In this document: positions 20,920 through 33,199 of the stretch, in pieces | Numbering within the stretch: position 1 is the stretch's first letter | How the letters are laid out: each line of letters starts with the position of its first letter | DNA from: Sycon ciliatum | Lineage: Eukaryota; Porifera; Calcarea; Leucosolenida; Sycettidae | DNA length: 64,000 nucleotides | NCBI RefSeq assembly: GCF_964019385.1 | Contig: NC_088654.1 | Location: 2,992,550 to 3,056,549, forward strand | Direction: 5' to 3' | Notes under the pieces: generated by a model | Database searches by the model: none | Told to the model about the DNA's origin: nothing | The model's input: only the letters and a program-made list of their open reading frames with translations | Made by a program: the position numbers and the translations under genes

Positions 20920-21137
20920 CTCTGTATCTATGTATCTGGCTCTGTCTCTGTATCTGGCTCTGTCTCTGTATCTGTGTGTCTCTCTCTGTCTCTCAACCTC
21001 TCCCTCTGTCTTTCTGTTTCTCTGTCTCTGCCTCCTCTGTCTATGTCTCTCTCTTTCTCTTTCTCTTTCCCTCTCCCTCTAGCTGTGGCTTTTCACACCC
21101 ACACCCACACGCACACGCACACGCACACGCACACACA

Positions 21138-21172
<35 letters not shown>

Positions 21173-21176
21173 CATG
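20920..21176. repeat. CT-rich and (CA)n microsatellites
   Basis: A TCTCTGTATCTGGC-type repeat (20920-21080) is followed by (CA)n (21095-21172). Confidence 0.9.
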
Positions 21177-22943
<1,767 letters not shown>

Positions 22944-23222
22944 GTGAGATCTGGAAGAACACTTTCTGAGTATATGCAGACGAGGAACTGTATTTCGATG
23001 CGAGACTAAGCATGCGGAAATAGAAGGGCCCTGTTGTTCTGACATTTGTTAGTGTTACGGTGCTGGCGGACGTGGTGATCGACGTGCTGGCGCCTTTTAA
23101 TAGACCAATCTGCACGCTCAGTTTGGCCGTGGGGTTAACCGTCGGCAAAGACAGGGTGACCGCTGCTCGTTTAGTGTCGTATGCAGCAAACGGGAACATT
23201 GGCCAGGTGTACACAGGGTAGC
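22944..23222 (-). CDS. Phase 1-1 exon of a mosaic extracellular protein (module 6)
   Basis: Acceptor TTCCCTACAG and donor GTAAGT on the minus strand bound 279 bp with open frame and phase 1 at both ends. The encoded 92 residues are rich in Thr, Ser and Val with alternating hydrophobics, like a beta-sandwich; no cysteine pairs. I do not recognise the domain. Its phase and strand match the exons at 25.8, 27.9, 54.1, 58.0 and 61.3 kb. Confidence 0.6.
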
Positions 23223-23589
23223 CTGTAGGGAAAGGAGACGAGATCATGATGAGAGGAATTATCATCGCGTACGGATTTTGGGGATACGATTATCGGTACC
23301 ATATTTCCCATGACATTTTATAAGTCATATTACCCTTTTTGTGGGCCATGTGTTTCGGAATAGTCGCGTTGCTAGGATGTCATACTTGATTATAAGGCCA
23401 CCCCCTTCTGCGTCCAAGAAGTTTAGTGTAAAAAGGTGCCACTTATATTCGCGGAATTTGGTACGTCATGAGTGGCTACAAGTTTCCGCTCGTGCAGATA
23501 GGCGTGCCTACTGAGCTGACGTACGTACACGTGTACATCACATGCAAGCACATACTATCAGTGCGCACTTGCCCATACACACACGGACA

Positions 23590-23893
<304 letters not shown>

Positions 23894-24196
23894 ACACACG
23901 CACACACACTCATGCGAACACAAACAGCCCCTCTTTCTCTCATGCATTCACCTGGACACAAACACTCGTAAATGACAAGCAAGGTCGACCACATTCTCTT
24001 TTGGAGGAGACAAAACAACATTGAATTAGCACATACGGCAGATTCAAATGCAAAAGCGTAAAGTGTATTTTTAGTGAGGAAATGGATTTCCAGGAAAGCA
24101 TGTGGCTTTTCCAACCATGATATTGTGTGCCATGATAATTACAGTACTAGTCTGTTAAAAAATCACGTTTCATGTGTCTTCCCAAGGCCCCTGCAC

Positions 24197-24314
24197 CGAG
24201 CGGAATCCTGTTTTGACCGGACAATTTCTGTGCACCAAAGTGCTGTGGATCGAACGTGCATCCCTGGATCAAGCGGAATCCTGTCATATCAGGACAGTTT
24301 CCGCTGCACCGATG
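24197..24314. repeat. Direct repeat of about 40 bp, two copies
   Basis: GCGGAATCCTGT ... GGACA ... TTTC ... GCACC occurs at 24199 and 24275, about 76 bp apart. On the minus strand it encodes two NCPxxTGFRxxQG segments in different frames, possibly remnants of a coding repeat. Confidence 0.4.
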
Positions 24315-24513
24315 GCGTCCGGTCAGCGCAGGTTGTACTCTGCATGATCTCACTTATACTCCAACACATGTCAAGTTCAGGTACACCTAGTGCAATGCAA
24401 CGTTGGTCGTTGTAGGCAAGTGATGTTGTGGACATCAAAAAGCCAATACAGACCGCGACAGGAATCCCTACAGTGAACAGGGTTGTGCTCATTTTTAAAC
24501 TGCTTTAAAAATG

Positions 24514-24612
24514 CTATGGGAAAGGAAATGGACCAAGGAACTACAAGTTACGCTATACTGTCCACTAACACCACTGATGACTTGTAGTTCCCCCGTCCTT
24601 TTCTTTCCCATA
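24514..24612. repeat. Imperfect hairpin, about 32-nt arms
   Basis: TATGGGAAAGG ... GGAACTACAAGT pairs with ACTTGTAGTTCC ... CTTTCCCATA across a loop of about 35 nt. Confidence 0.6.
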
Positions 24613-24786
24613 AAATCATCCTTGGCTCTCCATCCGAGTCATTCAAAATTAAATCTGATTGCATCAGTCCGGTTTGCGCCCTAAACGGGGACAAAACTCG
24701 ATATTCCCCGACCTTGGTCTGCATAGCGCCCGGCATGACATTGACTTGCATAATCGGATATAATTGAGCAGCACTGGATGACACTT
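24559..24786 (-). CDS. Possible exon of the mosaic gene (weak)
   Basis: The acceptor GTTATTTCAG on the minus strand opens a phase-1 frame of about 75 residues. The only donor that would keep phase 1 (GTATAG) is poor, and the 3' part overlaps a hairpin, so this may be spurious or a decayed exon. Confidence 0.25.
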
Positions 24787-24883
24787 CTGAAATAACTATC
24801 ATGACAATTTTTGACCAGTCCATTAAGAAACCTTGTTCAGCCAACAATAAATGATAAAAATGCATGGTTCTCTTGAGACTAAG

Positions 24884-25272
24884 GTTGCGTTCTTAAATCC
24901 CCTCGGAAAGGTTGGAGACTGTCCGAAAAGTTCGAGAGCTGTTCTTATATCCTCTCCGACTTTTAGGAGGCTCTCCAAAGCTCTCCAAGCTGGTTGAAAC
25001 TTGGAGATTCCCGCGGTTTGGGATCAGCGCATGCGGACTACCACTAAAAGCCACGTGTTCATCATGAGTGTACGCATTTCCCTTTCCGCATACGCACACA
25101 TACAAACAAAATGTCGTCACTCAAGATCGCGGCCCTTTGACGCTTCATTTTGCTTGACATGTGCAAAATATCCCCGAATTCTTCGAGACCCGTTCTTGAG
25201 TAATCCAGTTTCTTCGACTTCTCTTTTCTTCTTCTTCTTCTAGAAGCTAGAGAATATAAGAACGCACCCTAA
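24884..25272. mobile_element. MITE family B, copy 1
   Basis: TGCGTTCTTAAA at the left end pairs with ATAAGAACGCACC at the right end. The full about 390 bp is repeated with high identity at 56288-56684. Non-coding. Confidence 0.75.
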
Positions 25273-25518
25273 GTTAGCCTGAGTTTTCAGCATCCGGAAA
25301 AACTGGACGCCACACAAAGGTATATTATCACAGGGATTGCTACAGATTTTTGACTTGTCCGTTAACTCAAGCACAGCCACTTACACGCTTAGAAGTTATC
25401 CATTTCACAAACCCTTTCCACTCTGATGCTGAGCCTGGTCGAAAAATCTGGTGAATGCCTAAAAGTCTGTGTTCACAGTAAAGAGGCTGTTAGCGAGATG
25501 ATAAAGTTCTAAATTCGA

Positions 25519-25798
25519 GCAAGAGTACATAACACCCAATAATGTGCAACTCCAGCCATGGGGTCCGGGCGGCAGAACTTCACATCACCTGATGAAACCC
25601 GCACACATTTGTACCCTGTGCATGATAGATGCAGGGTCGTACGCAACCCTGCTTTGCGTTCAACTCGCTTGTGGTCACTTTGCACTGCTTGCCAGCGTAA
25701 CGTTTTGGACCGTGCCAAGTGAAGTGAAGTTCTGTCATCGCAGCACCCTATAGAGGTTGCGCAGGCAGTTGCACACTCTTGGGGGTTATGTACTCTTG
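25519..25798. mobile_element. MITE with CAAGAGTACATAAC termini
   Basis: Terminal inverted repeats of about 20 bp (CAAGAGTACATAACACCCAA / CAAGAGTACATAACCCCCAA) enclose 280 bp. No clear target duplication. A palindrome made of just these ends is found at 10776-10812. Confidence 0.65.
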
Positions 25799-25847
25799 AT
25801 GGGAGTGGCAAGCTCAAGTTTTAGGGTACAGCCTGACGGGGTCTCAC

Positions 25848-26108
25848 CTCTTGGTGGGGTGCCGGTGGAGGTGAGTGAAATTGTGTAGATCTTCGGGACG
25901 TATATATCGATGCGCGATCGGAAATACGTGCCCTTGTGTCCGACCTTCATCAGAATGCGGATTGGATCGTGGTGGAGGCGGACCGTAAAGTTTTGCGTTT
26001 CAAACCACTCGCCTGCCACCTGGTCGTAGTACTCCACCTCCGCTTCCCAATGCACTACGTTATGCTGCATGAGGAGGCTGGTCCGGTTGGGAGTATGCAC
26101 CATAACAT
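25848..26108 (-). CDS. Phase 1-1 exon of a mosaic extracellular protein (module 5)
   Basis: Acceptor CCTACTACAG and donor GTGAGA bound 261 bp, phase 1 at both ends. The 86-residue product has two N-glycosylation sequons (NRT, NFT), aromatic-rich strands (HWEAEVEYYD) and no cysteines. The family is not recognised. The 3' boundary abuts the MITE at 25519-25798 within 50 bp, so intron space here is transposon-filled. Confidence 0.6.
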
Positions 26109-26870
26109 CTGTAGTAGGCGACAGATAGGGGCGGGAATGGGTGAAAGGATAGGTAGATACAGGATAGGACAAATCGTTAAATCGTTAGAATTAAATGCTC
26201 ATTACTAGTCTTACAGCACGCGTTTGGTATGGCCGATGCAAAGCTACGGCGGCCAACAATTGCCCAGCCATGATACAGACTGACAGTATACGAGCACACA
26301 GTAAGCTTGTATTTATGAGCAGATGTGGGCGCACTTGGCTCACTGCCTCATCAAGCCAAGATGCTTACAGTTCTCCCTTTGGGGATTGCTTTCACTAGAA
26401 CGATGGATTCAGAGTATTGATAGGGTAAGAAGTGGCGACCAGAAACACCCCAAGGTTGTCAAACAGCTCTGATTGCCAGCACAGGAAGGAGCAAAGAGCA
26501 ATAACAGCAAGAGCTGGAAGTATAGCAAAACCTGTCAAGGCGACCACTTTGATAAGGCGACCACCTGTCCCAGGAGACCACTACAACCAGGACCAATGGA
26601 GGTTATTTCCAGTCCAATGACCCTTGAAAAGAAGACCCCCTCCCCTGTACACGGGGACCACATTTGCAAGGTCCCTTGAGCCGGCACCTTAGACAGGTTT
26701 CAATGTAATGCATATGCTCCGAAACAGCCTCATACCGACTTGCAGGGTAACAGAAGGCATCATATAATTATTATGTTGGCCAAGGGAAAACCCCATTGCA
26801 GGTACATGCGCGCTGGTGGATTGCTAATTCCGGTCACCCTGCCACGCAAGGACTTATATTTGGGAAAACA
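26109..26870. other. Intron-like DNA
   Basis: Nothing recognised apart from short ORFs. Confidence 0.35.
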
Positions 26871-26871
26871 A

Positions 26872-26904
26872 ACACACACACACACACATGCACGCATGCA
26901 CACA

Positions 26905-26942
<38 letters not shown>

Positions 26943-26949
26943 CACACAA
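26872..26949. repeat. (CA)n microsatellite
   Basis: CA repeat at the 3' side of the LINE fragment 26950-27660. Confidence 0.95.
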
Positions 26950-27660
26950 TACATTATGCCCATTCGGAGATGATTGCAGATCCCGAAGGGACCAACAGTG
27001 TTCAAGTCACGAGCCTGGCGAGTCAAGTCCTGGCAACGGCGATAGCGCTTTCCACAAGTGCAAACGAAGTGTAAGGTGACAGGCTCGGTCGGAGGAATGG
27101 TGCTGCATGCTGATCTCCACTCTCTGCTATCCTCGGCGAGGTCGTACCAGTCCACTATCTGGCGCTCCTTCATGTCGGACACAACATTGTTCCATCCCCG
27201 CTTCCGGGGCACATGACATGGCCGGGTCTTGTCCAGTTCGCCGAAGAGGATACACTTTGGCATACGGGAGTCATCCATTCGAGCAACATGGCCTAACCAG
27301 CAGTGTCGACGCATTTACACCACTTTTGGGCCAGATGACTGCTGAGATCTCGGCTTGCTTGGCGAAAGCTTCCCGAGCATTTGGCACATTGCGCTCATCT
27401 GTCTTTTCCAATCGCGATCTCTCCATCAAGACGAAGGTGCACGTATATTCGGCCGTTGTCTTGTCGACGCTGCTGTATGGTTGTGAGACCTGGGCAACTA
27501 AGGCCGTGGATGTTCGTCGGCTTGCAGCCTTTCATCACCACTGCGTTCGCTTCCTGCTGGATATTCCCAGAGAAACACAATGGCAGGAGCACATCTCCAA
27601 CACCACTCTCCTTGAACGAGCCAAGATACAGCCGATCGAGGAGTCACTGAAAACGCGTCG
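26950..27660. mobile_element. LINE fragment with 5' inversion (twin priming)
   Basis: On the minus strand 27314-26950 encodes a LINE C-terminal region (RRHCWLGHVARMDD, LFGELDKTRPCHVPRKRGW). On the plus strand 27315-27660 encodes the region that normally precedes it (TLLYGCETW, then LLERAKIQPIEESLKTRR). The two halves of one ORF face away from each other, exactly as twin priming leaves them. Confidence 0.7.
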
Positions 27661-27661
27661 A

Positions 27662-27715
27662 CACACACACACCCACCCACCCACCCACCCACACACACAC
27701 ACACACAGAGACACA
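27662..27715. repeat. (CA)n/(CCCA)n microsatellite
   Basis: Simple repeat at the outer end of the inverted LINE segment. Confidence 0.9.
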
Positions 27716-27854
27716 CACCTGGCCTGGTGTTAAGCTGCTAAATGCTTGGCCATGCCGCCCCCGAGACAGGGGAGAGTAGTACACACACACACACACATAA
27801 AATATTCACACACATGATGTTTAACAAGTAGAATAGTAAAATACGCTGTCTTAC

Positions 27855-27914
27855 ATTGGCATGTGGTTCCGTTACCACACATCAGTCCCCCCGTACACCT
27901 TGGATTACAGGTGT
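27855..27914 (-). CDS. Half-EGF exon, phase 1-1 (module 4)
   Basis: A 60-bp exon with acceptor CTTGTCCAG and donor GTAAGA. It encodes DTCNPRCTGGLMCGNGTTCQ and a split Cys codon, with the CxxxC...GxxCxxxxxCxC spacing of EGF-like or chitin-binding-type cysteine modules. Extracellular; phase agrees with the other minus-strand exons. Confidence 0.6.
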
Positions 27915-27978
27915 CTGGACAAGAAAACACCAAGATGGAGTGAAAACATGTGTCTGTGGTGCATACCATATTTCTCTG

Positions 27979-28182
27979 ATCGTAAGTCACACTCGATTGT
28001 AAGTCACACTGACTTACGATCGATTGTAAGTCACACTCGATTGTAAGTCACACTCGATCGTAAGTCACACTCGATCGTAAGTCACACTCGATTGTAAGTC
28101 GCACTCGATTGTAAGTCACACTCCATTGTAAGTCACAATCGATTGTAAGTCACACTCGATTGTAAGTCACACTCGATTATAA
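27979..28182. repeat. 17-bp satellite, about 12 copies
   Basis: Unit CTCGATTGTAAGTCACA with variants ATCG and ATTA. Some units are inverted near 28010 (GACTTACGATCGATTGTAAGTC), which gives a short palindrome. Confidence 0.9.
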
Positions 28183-28319
28183 GGTGAGACAATGTTGGCT
28201 TGATAGAGTTTTGTTCATCGCTTGTTTGTACTTGCTGTGGCGTGACTCGTTTGTAGACCCATAAATAGTGAGATTATTCGGCCATTTTTGAGGGGTATGG
28301 CTTTTCACTGAGCAAAGCT

Positions 28320-29020
28320 GAGTTCATGGACGGCTTGTGCCTCCGTTATGGTGGGATGCCGCCGAGGTTACCAACTCATTGCTTTTGTGGACGGGACAAT
28401 GGTATTGACCATTTTTTGTCATGTCCCCTTGGTGGGTTTACCATTATCTGCCATAATGAGCTCCGGGATGTGACAGCCTCTCTCCTTCAAGAGACCTGTC
28501 ACGATGTCTCCATTGAGCCACTGCTGCAGCCACTCACTGGAGAGAGAATGAGATACAGGTCTGCTATTGTGGAGGAACATGCGCGGCTTGATGTAGCGGT
28601 CAGTGGTTTGTGGGGCAGTCGTTTTGAGCGTACTTTACTTGGTATACGGGGTTTCAATCCTCATGCACGCTCAAATCGATCTGCACCACACGCCATGAAA
28701 AAGAAAAGCGACGATGTTATGAAGAGAGAGTGAGAGAGGTGGAGCATGCGACGTTCATGCCTGTTGTGTTGTCGGCAAATGGTGACATGGGAAGAGCGGC
28801 GACATCACTCTATCGCCGAATCGCGTTATTGAGAGCGGAAAGGAGGAAGGAGCAGTACTCCCACGTAATATCTTTTATCAGAGGCCGTCTCTCATTTGCC
28901 CTGTTGCGGTCATACATCATGTGTTTGCAGGGTTCACGGGGTCTTTTCCGTGAGCGATCGGTTCGGCATCCGGAGTCTGCTGAGCTGGTTGTTGCTGAGG
29001 CCCAGGTTGCTCGCATGTGA
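28320..29020 (+). pseudogene. Retroelement C-terminal domain, degraded copy 1
   Basis: Two overlapping frames (28326-28733 and 28730-29020) together read as a C-terminal region also seen at 49841-50655: GLCLRYG, CxC...H.LSCPLGGF, EPLLQPLTGE, ARLD ... FNPHARSNR, REVEH.TF.P, LSFALLRSYIMCL.GSR. The RLD and DVRV-like residues resemble a restriction-like nuclease core; here DVRV has become GIRG. The element is frameshifted and lacks RT. Confidence 0.6.
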
Positions 29021-29264
29021 GAATCTATAAATTGCAGCAGATTATTTTTATTATAAATACTGGACATGGATACTGTACTCAGTGACTTTTTACAATTTAC
29101 AGGCTACGTTTTATTATTAAGAAAGGGTTTGCTCCCCACACCGGAGCTCGCGCTATTCCGCCGACTTTACTTGACACTTGACTGACTCACGACTGCCATC
29201 CAGAGCACACGAGAAGTCCATCGAACCTTCGACTCGGCAAACCTGCAAGAAAGCACATCTCCCT

Positions 29265-29310
29265 GCTCAATACACAGTGTTTCGGGGAATTCACCCCTCA
29301 TCAGTTGAGC
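29265..29310 (-). ncRNA. Hammerhead ribozyme, left arm
   Basis: Stem I GCTCAA/TTGAGC, core CTGATGA, stem II GGGG-TGAATT-CCCC, GAAA, mini stem III CACTGTG, then TA at the cleavage site directly before the 3' strand of stem I. All invariant core bases are present. Confidence 0.75.
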
Positions 29311-29698
29311 TTGAGTAGGCTGAGGAAGATTGTGCCTGAAGAGCACCACTTATATAGTGCTCTCCAGGCACAAACATCACCAGGGATCCAAACTTACAGA
29401 GACGATGATTTGTAAGAAAGGGTTCTTACAAATCATCGCCGAAGTCGCAACCACTACTTCGTACTGTTGTGCCCAGCGCGGGCTTGCGACTAGTTGGTTT
29501 GGAGGTGACAGCGTTGCGAATGACCGAGGGTCCTCAACGTCTGGTCTCACCATCCAGGAGCGACACTGACTCACGCTGCTAGCTGGTGTTCACGAGGTGT
29601 TTGTCGCGCTGGAAATGGAGCGTCTCTGTAAGTTTGTATCCCTGGTGATGTTTGTGCCTGGAGAGCTCTTCAGGCACAATCTTCCTCAGCCTACTCAA

Positions 29699-29744
29699 GC
29701 TCAACTGATGAGGGGTTAATTCCCCGAAACACTGTGTATTGAGC
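29699..29744 (+). ncRNA. Hammerhead ribozyme, right arm
   Basis: GCTCAA (29699-29704), CTGATGA (29705-29711), GGGG/CCCC with loop TTAATT, GAAA (29726-29729), CACTGTG (29730-29736), cleavage after GTA at 29738, TTGAGC (29739-29744). Stem III can form only two or three pairs with a tiny loop, as in type I ribozymes that act as dimers. Confidence 0.8.
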
Positions 29745-30139
29745 AGGGAGCGGTGCTTTCTTGCAGGTTTGCCGAGTCGAAGGTTCGATGGACTTCTCGT
29801 GTGCTCTGGATGGCAGTCGTGAGTCAGTCAAGTGTCAAGTAAAGTCGGCGAAATAGCGCGAGCTCCGGTGTGGGGAGCAAACCCTTTCTTACAAATCATC
29901 GCCGAAGTCGCAACCACTACTTCGTACGTTTTATTATTATTATTATTATTATTATTGTAAAGCTTTCCTTTTGATCTTGTCTCTTATTGTTGTAACCTTT
30001 CCACAATAATTGTGTTGCATTGTCCAAAAACATTTTTTTGAGGGGTATGCAAGTTTCAAGGTTCCCTTCAGAAACTTTTTCAAGGACTTTCCACAATCGA
30101 TTTACACCCCAAAGGGAACATACCTGCAAATTTCGAGCG

Positions 30140-30395
30140 AAATCGGTTTGGTTGGTTTATATGCTACTTCCCAGTACAACTCAAAACCTGCGCTCAGAAC
30201 TACTTGAAACTACAGCCACTTTTGCAAACAATGGAGAGGCCCTCTGGAGAGCGCAGATGTGCTGTAGGGGTTGATGGGAGAAAGGTGTGCGATACACAAC
30301 ATTCCTATTTCTTAGTACGGAGGCTTTACTCAACTACAGCAGTTAGCTATAGTGAGATGGTCCAATACCATGATTGAGAAGTAGGATATCAGGAG
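30140..30395 (+). repeat. Dispersed repeat with tRNA-like end; empty site for the 54-kb MITE
   Basis: It shares TTGGTTGGTTTATATGCTAC through AGCTATAGTGAGATGGTCC with 54330-55115. At 30194 it has CAGAACTACTTGAAA where the other copy has a MITE in the TA. Confidence 0.7.
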
Positions 30396-31087
30396 ACACT
30401 ACAAATGTATGCAAGAATGAACGCTCTCCAATGCAGTATACAATATCCACAGTACCCAGAACCTGGAGTCCCTCACCATTAGCCGCACACAAACGGGGAG
30501 CAGCTTGCAAGGGCACATCACCATACGTGGACAAAAATGTTTGCTCATGCAACATAGAAACACAGGAAGCAGAGTCAATTAACACCGTTACACACTTGCC
30601 TTGAACATGGAGATCTAGCGTAGGGACTACAGACGATACAGCCTCGATACGTACTCCATCTGATGGCTCCTCGTGAACGACTGGGAGTTGTCCCACACCA
30701 CCAGTCGTACTCAGTTTCCCGAGCGCCAAGGGTTGTGCGGGCAATCTAGAGCAAAATGGCCAGGTTGTCCACAACCACAACAAATCGGTGGTTCCACCTG
30801 ACCACCACGACCATACGAATGTTCACGACCACTGCTACTACTATGAGGCTGATCAAATTCGAAACTTGCTCCTGTTCGTGGAGCAACAATTTCCAAACAG
30901 CTGAGTCTCTTTTCGAGGTCTGTCAACCTGCGATCAAGTTTCTCGAGCGCTTGAGCTAGTTGATCACGCACTCCGGTGTCATTAAACTGGAGTGCAACTC
31001 TGAGGCACTGGCATGTTCGTCAGACGGTATCTTGAACGGAGGAGGTCGAGGGGACCTGGTCGTCTTTCTGCCTTTGGACTTGCCCAT
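30383..31087 (-). pseudogene. LTR-retroelement gag zinc knuckle and protease fragment
   Basis: Starting at the ATG at 31087, three frames are needed. They encode a basic N terminus, a coiled-coil segment (LEKLDRRLTDLEKRLSCLE), a CCHC knuckle (C-x2-C-x4-H-x4-C near 30770), and, after a frameshift, an aspartic-protease-like segment with VLIDSAS in place of the catalytic DTG/DSG. RT, RNase H and integrase are absent. Dead fragment. Confidence 0.65.
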
Positions 31088-31198
31088 CTCGATATCTCAA
31101 CTATCAAAATAATGGCACAAGCTACAAACATTAAAGGGGAAACTCAGATGTTGAGCCATAAATAAATGTAGAAGAGAAAAGGAAATATGGATACGAGT

Positions 31199-31308
31199 TA
31201 AGAGTAACTCTCCATCACTGTCTCAGTACTCTGTCAGTTTTGTGCCTAGTTATTGCACTTTCTGACTGTATATAGTATCATGTTACAGTGATGGAGAGTT
31301 ACTCTTAA
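31199..31308. repeat. Hairpin with 23-nt arms
   Basis: AGAGTAACTCTCCATCACTGT (31201) pairs with ACAGTGATGGAGAGTTACTCT (31286) across a 65-nt loop. It abuts the TTAA element. Confidence 0.8.
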
Positions 31309-32373
31309 AGGGGAAGTTAAGGCAAAAAATAAAATTTCACCAGTTGTAGTCTTCGGGGTGCTGAGTCGAATGGTCGTGGTCCGAGGAAGCTGAGACGCTC
31401 CCTTCCTACTTGAATCCCAATCGAACTCGCGCACTTCCACCGAAACTGGGTGACTGCGCCCTACTAGATGGGGATTTGTATGCAAAATGTCACTAAAAGC
31501 GCCATTTCGTTCTTATAAAAGCACGGGCGACCGCGATTGGCCCATAGGTTGTAGTCTTATGGACGCTGAGTCGACTGGTTTTGGTCCGAAAAGGCTGCGA
31601 TGCAGCGTTCCTCCTTTATTCCCAATCGAACATGGTTGAACAAGCGGTCACGTGCTCCTGCGTACGCCAGTCACCTGGTCACCGTGCCTGCAGGGTACAA
31701 CTTACTAGCCTGTTTGACCTTTTTTGGGTGCAGTCCTGTCACTTGAGTTGAACATTGGTGTGAAAGTTGTCGCCTGCTGGCGTGGTGACCAGGTGATTTG
31801 GGCACCCAGGAGCACGTGACCGCTTCTTCAACCATGTTCGATTGGGAATAAAGGAGGAACGCTGCATCGCAGCCTTTTCGGACCAAAACCAGTCGACTCA
31901 GCGTCCAAAAGACTACTTTCCACCAAGGTTCAACTTAAGTGACAGGACTGCACCCAAAAAAAGGTCAAAACAGGCTGTAAGTTGTACCCTGCAGGCACAG
32001 TGACCAGGTGACTGGTGTACCCAGGAGCACGTGACCGCTTGTTCAACCATGTTCGATTGGGAATTAGGGGCGAACGCTGCATCGCAGCCTTTTCGGACCA
32101 AAACCAGTCGACTCAGCGTCCAAAAGACTACAACATATGGGCCAATCGCGGTCATCCGTGCTTTTATAAGAACGAAATGGCGCTTTTAGGGACATTTTGC
32201 ATACAAACCCCCATCTAGTAGGGCGCAGTCACCCAGTTTCGGTGGAAGTGCGCGAGTTTGATTGGGATTCAAGTAGGAAGGGAGCGTCTCAGCTTCCTCG
32301 GACCACGACCATTCGACTCAGCACCCCGAAGACTACAACTGGTGAAATTTAAATTTTTGCCTTAACTTCTCCT
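31309..32373. mobile_element. TTAA-flanked fold-back element, full copy
   Basis: Ends AGGGGAAGTTAAGGCAAAAA and its inverse, TTAA on both sides (31305-31308, 32374-32377). The outer roughly 330 bp on each side are inverted copies, and part of the inner region is inverted again. TTAA duplications are the piggyBac signature, though no transposase is present. Confidence 0.7.
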
Positions 32374-32412
32374 TTAACTCGTATCCATATTTCCTTTTCT
32401 CTTCTACATTAA
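32374..32412. repeat. Inverted copy of upstream flank captured between two TTAA elements
   Basis: TAACTCGTATCCATATTTCC through TCTTCTACATT is the reverse complement of 31169-31206, outside the left end of the element. Confidence 0.75.
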
Positions 32413-32928
32413 AGGGGAAGTTAACTCCTGGGTACACCAGTCACCTGGTCACTGTGCCTGCAGGGTACAACTTACAGCCTGTTTTGACCTTTTTTTGGGT
32501 GCAGTCCTGTCACTTAAGTTGAACCTTGGTGGAAAGTTGTCACCTGCTGGTGTGGTGACCAGGTGATTTGGGCACCCAGGAGCACGTGACCGCTTGTTCA
32601 ACCATGTTCGATTGGGAATAAAGGAGGAACGCTGCATCGCAGCCTTTTCGGACCAAAACCAGTCGACTCAGCGTCCAAAAGACTACAACATATGGGCCAA
32701 TCACGGTCATCCGTGCTTTTATAAGAACGAACTGGCGCTTTTAGTGACATTTTGCATACAAATCCCCATCTAGTAGGGCGCAGTCACCCAGTTTCGGTGG
32801 AAGTGCACGAGTTCGATTGGGATTCAAGTAGGAAGGGAGCGTCTCAGCTTTCTCGGACCAAGACCATTCGACTCAGCACCCCGAAGACTACAACTGGTGA
32901 AATTTTGATTTTTGCCTCAACTTCCCCT
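32413..32928. mobile_element. TTAA-flanked element, 5'-deleted copy
   Basis: It starts AGGGGAAGTTAACTCC and ends TTTTTGCCTCAACTTCCCCT with TTAA on each side. It matches the right half of the neighbouring copy. Confidence 0.7.
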
Positions 32929-33199
32929 TTAATTTTGTAGTTCAAAAAAACTTTTGAAAAATGTTACAAAAAATTGACCTACACAAAACATTCTGGTTAC
33001 GTCACACGGACGTACACGTGCTCAGGACATGACGTCAACAGTGTACTTGCTAAGTATGCACGCACACTCACGTGCGCAAAATATTTTCGTGAAAATGTAG
33101 CCCTTTCTACACCAAACAAAACTGTTACTCATGCACAGCGAACGATCAGTCAAGAAGTAAAGAATAGAAAACGAGACAAAGGATAGAATGATCAATACT

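Larger units (their letters stand above)
29119..29924. mobile_element. Fold-back hammerhead element, best-preserved copy
   Basis: An 806-bp unit flanked by the 14-bp duplication TACGTTTTATTATT (29105-29118, 29925-29938). Its arms (AAGAAAGGGTTTGC ... to the ribozyme and beyond) are inverted copies around a central region with CTAGTTGGTTTGGAGG. Each arm holds a complete hammerhead ribozyme, on opposite strands. It has no ORF, so it must use another element's reverse transcriptase. Penelope-like elements also carry type I hammerheads with tiny stem III and make variable target duplications; descent from one is the simplest reading. Confidence 0.8.

Noticed and set aside
27979..28182. CRISPR-like or regulatory array of 17-bp units
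   Set aside because: Contiguous units without spacers; an ordinary minisatellite.
29265..29744. Long-range pairing of the two arms as the true ribozyme fold
   Set aside because: Any inverted repeat pairs fully; the local hammerhead fold is judged on each arm alone.
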